From Candidatus Zixiibacteriota bacterium (GTDB taxonomy: Bacteria; Zixibacteria; MSB-5A5; GN15; FEB-12): a stretch of 8,886 nt of DNA. The translations under genes and the position numbers were made by a program. Numbering within the stretch: position 1 is the first letter of the stretch; the number at the start of each line of letters is the position of its first letter. The stretch is from positions 1 to 8,886 of the forward strand of contig QNAF01000098.1 in NCBI GenBank assembly GCA_003641405.1, read 5' to 3'. A model generated the notes under the pieces. The model saw only the letters and a program-made list of their open reading frames with translations. It searched no databases and was not told the DNA's origin. Of the stretch, positions 5,806 through 8,886 are shown piece after piece.

Positions 5806-8800
5806 TTAGTTCATCACAACAACTTTTACAAACTTCTCGACCGCAGCCCCAGCTAGGGGAACCGCGGTTGCCTTGAATATATAGACTCCGCTGGCAACGC
5901 GATCACCATCAGTGTCTTTGCCATTCCACCCAATCTGCACCTCATCGTTGGGGTAGTAGTCCGGGCTCAGATCGTAGTATTCCGAACTCCAGATCCTTCG
6001 ACCGGAAAGGGTAAAGATTCTCATACTTAGTCTTTGTATCGGCTGAGTCAGCTCAAAATAGAACGTAGTTGAATCACCCATCGGATTGGGGTAGTTCAGC
6101 ACTTCGTTCATAGCCACTCCTCCAGTAGAAATAATTTGCAGCGAGAACTCGACAGTTGAGACATTATTGGCATTATCCCAGGCTTTAACCTTCAGCAGAT
6201 GCTCCCCTGGCGCAAGACCATTTAGTACGTAAACAAGCTCACCGGTGGTGAAATCGTCCTGCTGGTATTCGAACAATTGCGTCAGATTAACCGCGTCCTC
6301 AGTCTGCCTGTCCACGACCAGGCTAATACCATGCCCGAGTCCCCCGGCCAGGTTGATACCGGATTCATCAGAGAGAATCACTCTGAGCGTCTCTTCCACA
6401 CTCACGGCATCGCCGCTTACAAAATTGGAGCGACCGACAATACCGTAGACAATTTCGGGGCCAGTTGAATCAGTTGTCTGGACAAGTGTCTGGCTTACCG
6501 TAATACTGTCTATCAATCCTATCCCGTCAATAGAATCGAGCAGAGCATAGGCAGATACTCGAGCCGAGTGACCCCCATAGCCAATGTCGAGAGGCGAAAT
6601 GAAATTGAACTCAAACCCACCCTGACTGATGGAGGCCGAGCCACGGAATATGGCCGGTCCGGCGACGCCATACGGGATAGACTCTACAATCACGCCGTTG
6701 CTCATCCGGTTGTAGACTTTCTCGCGATCACTGTCATAAACGGTCACCATCAGGTTGCCGTCAGCCACAATTGTCTGTCCATCCCCATCAATAATCCTTC
6801 CGGACACATTCGCCTGCCCCAACGCCACAAGCGAGTCAGGCATTGTATCGAATTCGATATCCAGATAGGGTAAAGCCAACCTGAGATAGGGATCACCAAG
6901 GAACTCGTACGCGCGATCATTGTTCTGTATTACCGGGCCAGGGTACTGCCGAAGCAGCTTGGCGACGAACAACGCCTCGCATATGGTGAGCGAATCAGAA
7001 GAAAACAGAACACTATCGACCACCTGGTTGAGACGGGCGTTATCGGCAGAGTACACCAAGCGGGTAGCAGAAATGACACCGATTGCCCCCCCGTTGGGCA
7101 TTGACAAAAAGTCTTCAGCCATGCCTTCGCGGTGAGGATCATCAAAAAACCCTATGGCGCATGAAGCCGCATATACCAGGGAAAGGCGATCTGAATTCGT
7201 TAATCTCGGAAGATCCGTCGAACGTGTCAGGACGTGCTCGTGCGCCCACACGTCAGGATTGCCGTGCCCTACATAGTTCACTATCAATGATCCGTCATTG
7301 AAGGCATCGACAATTGCATCATTTACCGCCGGTTTCTGACCATTGACAAAAGGGTAGTCCCACAAGTAGACTTTATTGCGATTGAGGTATCTCGGGATGT
7401 AGTATCTCTCAAGCGAATCGGACTGTATTGCGTGTATCGTTTCGTTGTCGTACTTGCCAAACTCATCATCGGCTACAAGTGTAATGCGTGTCCGCCACGT
7501 CCCCATACCAGACGACGATTCATAAGTCTTGATCTTGGCAACAATACCGTCGATCTCCGAGATCGACCGCACCGGTAAGCGGGCAGCCAGCATGTCGTAT
7601 CCGCGATCACCGCTGAGATAGCTGCCATCGCTATCGAGTATTCCGTAGGCTCCAAAGTATACATAGTTGTCGTCGGAATACGTATAATCCTTGGGATTGA
7701 TGTATGATGGAACATGGTTCGGCACACCCGTACCAAGATTGTCGAGAAAGTCATAGCTGGCATCACCGACGAAAAGAACAGCCGAAGGTGCCGGGTCGGG
7801 ATAAATGTCCGGATTCTCGTAGGTAAATTTGAGGAAGTCCCGGATCGCCGTAGGGTCGTTCAAGCCGTAAGAGAAGTTGTCGATCATGTCCTCAACCGAT
7901 ACGACTTGAATCGAATACCCCTGGCCGCTTCGGTAATCAACATACTCATTGACATGTGGGGCCAAAGCCCGCGACGTAACCACTATAAGATCTGTCTGAC
8001 CGGCCGGAGCGCGCAGATTCAGAACGTCTGCTGCCTGGATTGAGGACGGAGGATAGGCTCCGGCAATTGTCCCGCAGAAGAACCGGTTCGGACCGGCGCC
8101 AGACAAATCGGCACGGAAACTAACCAATCCTCCCGTAGTATCATAGCCTATGATAACAGCAGGGTTCTTGGGATCAGATATGTCAAACACGCTGGGGAGT
8201 GAGCTAAAACTGTCAATCACCCTGATCTCCGCCCCGGCATCGGTATCTCCAAGAATAATGTCCAACCGACCGTTGGCAGGCTGAAGAAGGCTTGGATATC
8301 CAATATCAACGAAGTTGAAATACGGGGGAATACTCCCTATCACGCTAAGTGGCTGCAAATCCATGCTCAGTTGATTGAGCTCGCCGTCACCACCTCGCAA
8401 GGAGTGTGTTGTGAACGTGCAGTTGAACATGTTGCACTGTTCTTTGATGGCACTTATGCCATTGATCGTAAGATCGATGTGCTCGCTGCCACCGGTGCGA
8501 CAATTAAGATGAACGTGTGCCGAGTCACTTTCCAGTGCCCCCGGCGCAGTCACACTCAGTTCAAGAGTTGTCTGATCAGACCAGAACCACGTGTAGTAGT
8601 CTATGAAATGACCATCGACTTCTCGGGAAATCAGTCGGTCCTGCTCAGCATGCACTCTTCTCCAGAAAGTCGTAATAATCGTATCTACACCACCGGAGAG
8701 TGAACCGTCCACCTGCTCCATCCGCTTTGCCGGATTACTGAAGTTTCCGGCCACAGCCAACCAGTAGATATTCTCATTCGTGTACGTGTTGTTGATGTAT

Positions 8801-8886
8801 GAAATCGGGTAACCGGCTCTCACCAGCCAGCGATCAACTGCCTCGCCATAAAAGACCAGACGGTCTCCACTATTGAAATAGCCGTC
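5806..8886 (-). CDS. porU: PorU-like C25 (gingipain-family) cysteine peptidase, putative T9SS sortase; 5' end outside window
   Basis: The frame is open from the window edge (8886) to a TAA at 5806-5808, giving 1026 visible codons; the true start and signal peptide lie upstream. Residues are numbered here from the first visible codon. About 1-50 match the PorU/gingipain N-terminal pattern (FYGEAVD, then NENIYWL). The C25 domain spans about 298-671. Its His is in VGHGN (residue 541) and its Cys in YAASC (residue 576), the expected catalytic dyad, followed by GGAIGVISATR. Two Ig/beta-sandwich segments follow (about 676-800 and 810-918), then a C-terminal domain (about 926-1026) with YPNP, GRRIW and DRVASGVYIFK, typical of FlgD-like/T9SS sorting domains. 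In Bacteroidetes, PorU at the cell surface cleaves cargo sorting domains and attaches cargo to anionic LPS. The adjacent PorV/PorQ-family gene supports sortase rather than gingipain-type digestive protease, but the second is not excluded. Internal GTG at 8821-8823 is not the start, because homologous-looking sequence continues upstream. Confidence 0.88.
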   Translation of the reverse strand, partial: DGYFNSGDRLVFYGEAVDRWLVRAGYPISYINNTYTNENIYWLAVAGNFSNPAKRMEQVDGSLSGGVDTIITTFWRRVHAEQDRLISREVDGHFIDYYTWFWSDQTTLELSVTAPGALESDSAHVHLNCRTGGSEHIDLTINGISAIKEQCNMFNCTFTTHSLRGGDGELNQLSMDLQPLSVIGSIPPYFNFVDIGYPSLLQPANGRLDIILGDTDAGAEIRVIDSFSSLPSVFDISDPKNPAVIIGYDTTGGLVSFRADLSGAGPNRFFCGTIAGAYPPSSIQAADVLNLRAPAGQTDLIVVTSRALAPHVNEYVDYRSGQGYSIQVVSVEDMIDNFSYGLNDPTAIRDFLKFTYENPDIYPDPAPSAVLFVGDASYDFLDNLGTGVPNHVPSYINPKDYTYSDDNYVYFGAYGILDSDGSYLSGDRGYDMLAARLPVRSISEIDGIVAKIKTYESSSGMGTWRTRITLVADDEFGKYDNETIHAIQSDSLERYYIPRYLNRNKVYLWDYPFVNGQKPAVNDAIVDAFNDGSLIVNYVGHGNPDVWAHEHVLTRSTDLPRLTNSDRLSLVYAASCAIGFFDDPHREGMAEDFLSMPNGGAIGVISATRLVYSADNARLNQVVDSVLFSSDSLTICEALFVAKLLRQYPGPVIQNNDRAYEFLGDPYLRLALPYLDIEFDTMPDSLVALGQANVSGRIIDGDGQTIVADGNLMVTVYDSDREKVYNRMSNGVIVESIPYGVAGPAIFRGSASISQGGFEFNFISPLDIGYGGHSARVSAYALLDSIDGIGLIDSITVSQTLVQTTDSTGPEIVYGIVGRSNFVSGDAVSVEETLRVILSDESGINLAGGLGHGISLVVDRQTEDAVNLTQLFEYQQDDFTTGELVYVLNGLAPGEHLLKVKAWDNANNVSTVEFSLQIISTGGVAMNEVLNYPNPMGDSTTFYFELTQPIQRLSMRIFTLSGRRIWSSEYYDLSPDYYPNDEVQIGWNGKDTDGDRVASGVYIFKATAVPLAGAAVEKFVKVVVMN
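5809..6111 (-). other. C-terminal FlgD-like / T9SS sorting-type domain of the PorU-like protein
   Basis: The last 100 residues begin at NEVLNYPNP, continue with a strand pattern including MRIFTLSGRRIW, a central IGWNGKDTDGD turn and ASGVYIFKA, and end in VEKFVKVVVMN. This is the standard pattern of FlgD Ig-like or T9SS type-A C-terminal domains. P. gingivalis PorU carries a comparable domain that is retained rather than removed. Whether it is cleaved here cannot be told from the sequence. Confidence 0.75.
6874..7995 (-). other. C25 peptidase catalytic domain with intact His/Cys dyad
   Basis: This stretch of the PorU-like gene runs from the DLIVVTS strand to the YEFLGDPYLRL end signature usual in C25 peptidases. 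In order it contains FVGDASYDF, a Tyr/Asp-rich loop (YTYSDDNYVYFG), MLAARLPVRS, VNYVGHGN and VYAASC. The catalytic His codon is at 7264-7266 and the catalytic Cys codon at 7159-7161. Both are present and in the usual order, so the enzyme looks active. Assignment of the residues comes from family knowledge of gingipains and PorU; their presence is read directly. Confidence 0.88.

Noticed and set aside
5169..5876. Long plus-strand open frame of 235 codons
   Set aside because: It lies antisense to the barrel-propeller gene and the end of the PorU-like gene, has no recognisable domain, is rich in Cys, His and Arg as shadow frames often are, and overlaps clearly conserved protein sequence on the other strand.
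1..8886. CRISPR arrays, tRNA or rRNA genes, insertion sequences
   Set aside because: The window is essentially all coding; no direct-repeat array, no cloverleaf-like stretch, no transposase and no terminal inverted repeats were seen.

Overview
The window is filled by three consecutive genes on the minus strand, read from high to low coordinates. They are a C25-family cysteine peptidase resembling the type IX secretion (T9SS) sortase PorU, a PorV/PorQ-family outer-membrane barrel protein carrying a very large beta-propeller insert, and a secreted M6-like zinc metalloprotease followed by FG-GAP/VCBS-type repeats. The first gene enters the window already open (its 5' end lies beyond 8886) and the third leaves it still open (its 3' end lies before position 1). 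Only the middle gene is complete.

The combination of a PorU-like sortase and a PorV/PorQ barrel, with FlgD-like C-terminal domains and large secreted repeat proteins, points to the Bacteroidetes/FCB superphylum. Base composition looks balanced, roughly 50% G+C by eye. The unusual architecture fits an uncultured or candidate FCB lineage (Zixibacteria, KSB1 or Marinimicrobia type) better than classical Bacteroidetes, but the exact phylum is inference. No rRNA or marker gene is present.

Layout: 5806-8886 (minus) is the PorU-like peptidase. After a 22-nt gap comes the barrel-propeller protein at 3051-5783 (minus). After another 22-nt gap comes the metalloprotease at 1-3028 (minus), with a TTG start. 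Both downstream genes have a recognisable Shine-Dalgarno site inside the short gap. No promoter, terminator or RNA gene is visible, so all three are most likely on one mRNA.

Working model: in Porphyromonas gingivalis the cell-surface attachment complex contains PorU (sortase), PorV (substrate shuttle barrel), PorQ (barrel) and PorZ (beta-propeller protein). Here the barrel gene next to PorU has a seven-repeat propeller spliced between its N-terminal plug segment and its first barrel hairpin. One polypeptide could therefore combine the PorV/Q role with a PorZ-like role. The metalloprotease encoded directly downstream could be a client of this machinery. The architecture is read from sequence; the functional model is inference.
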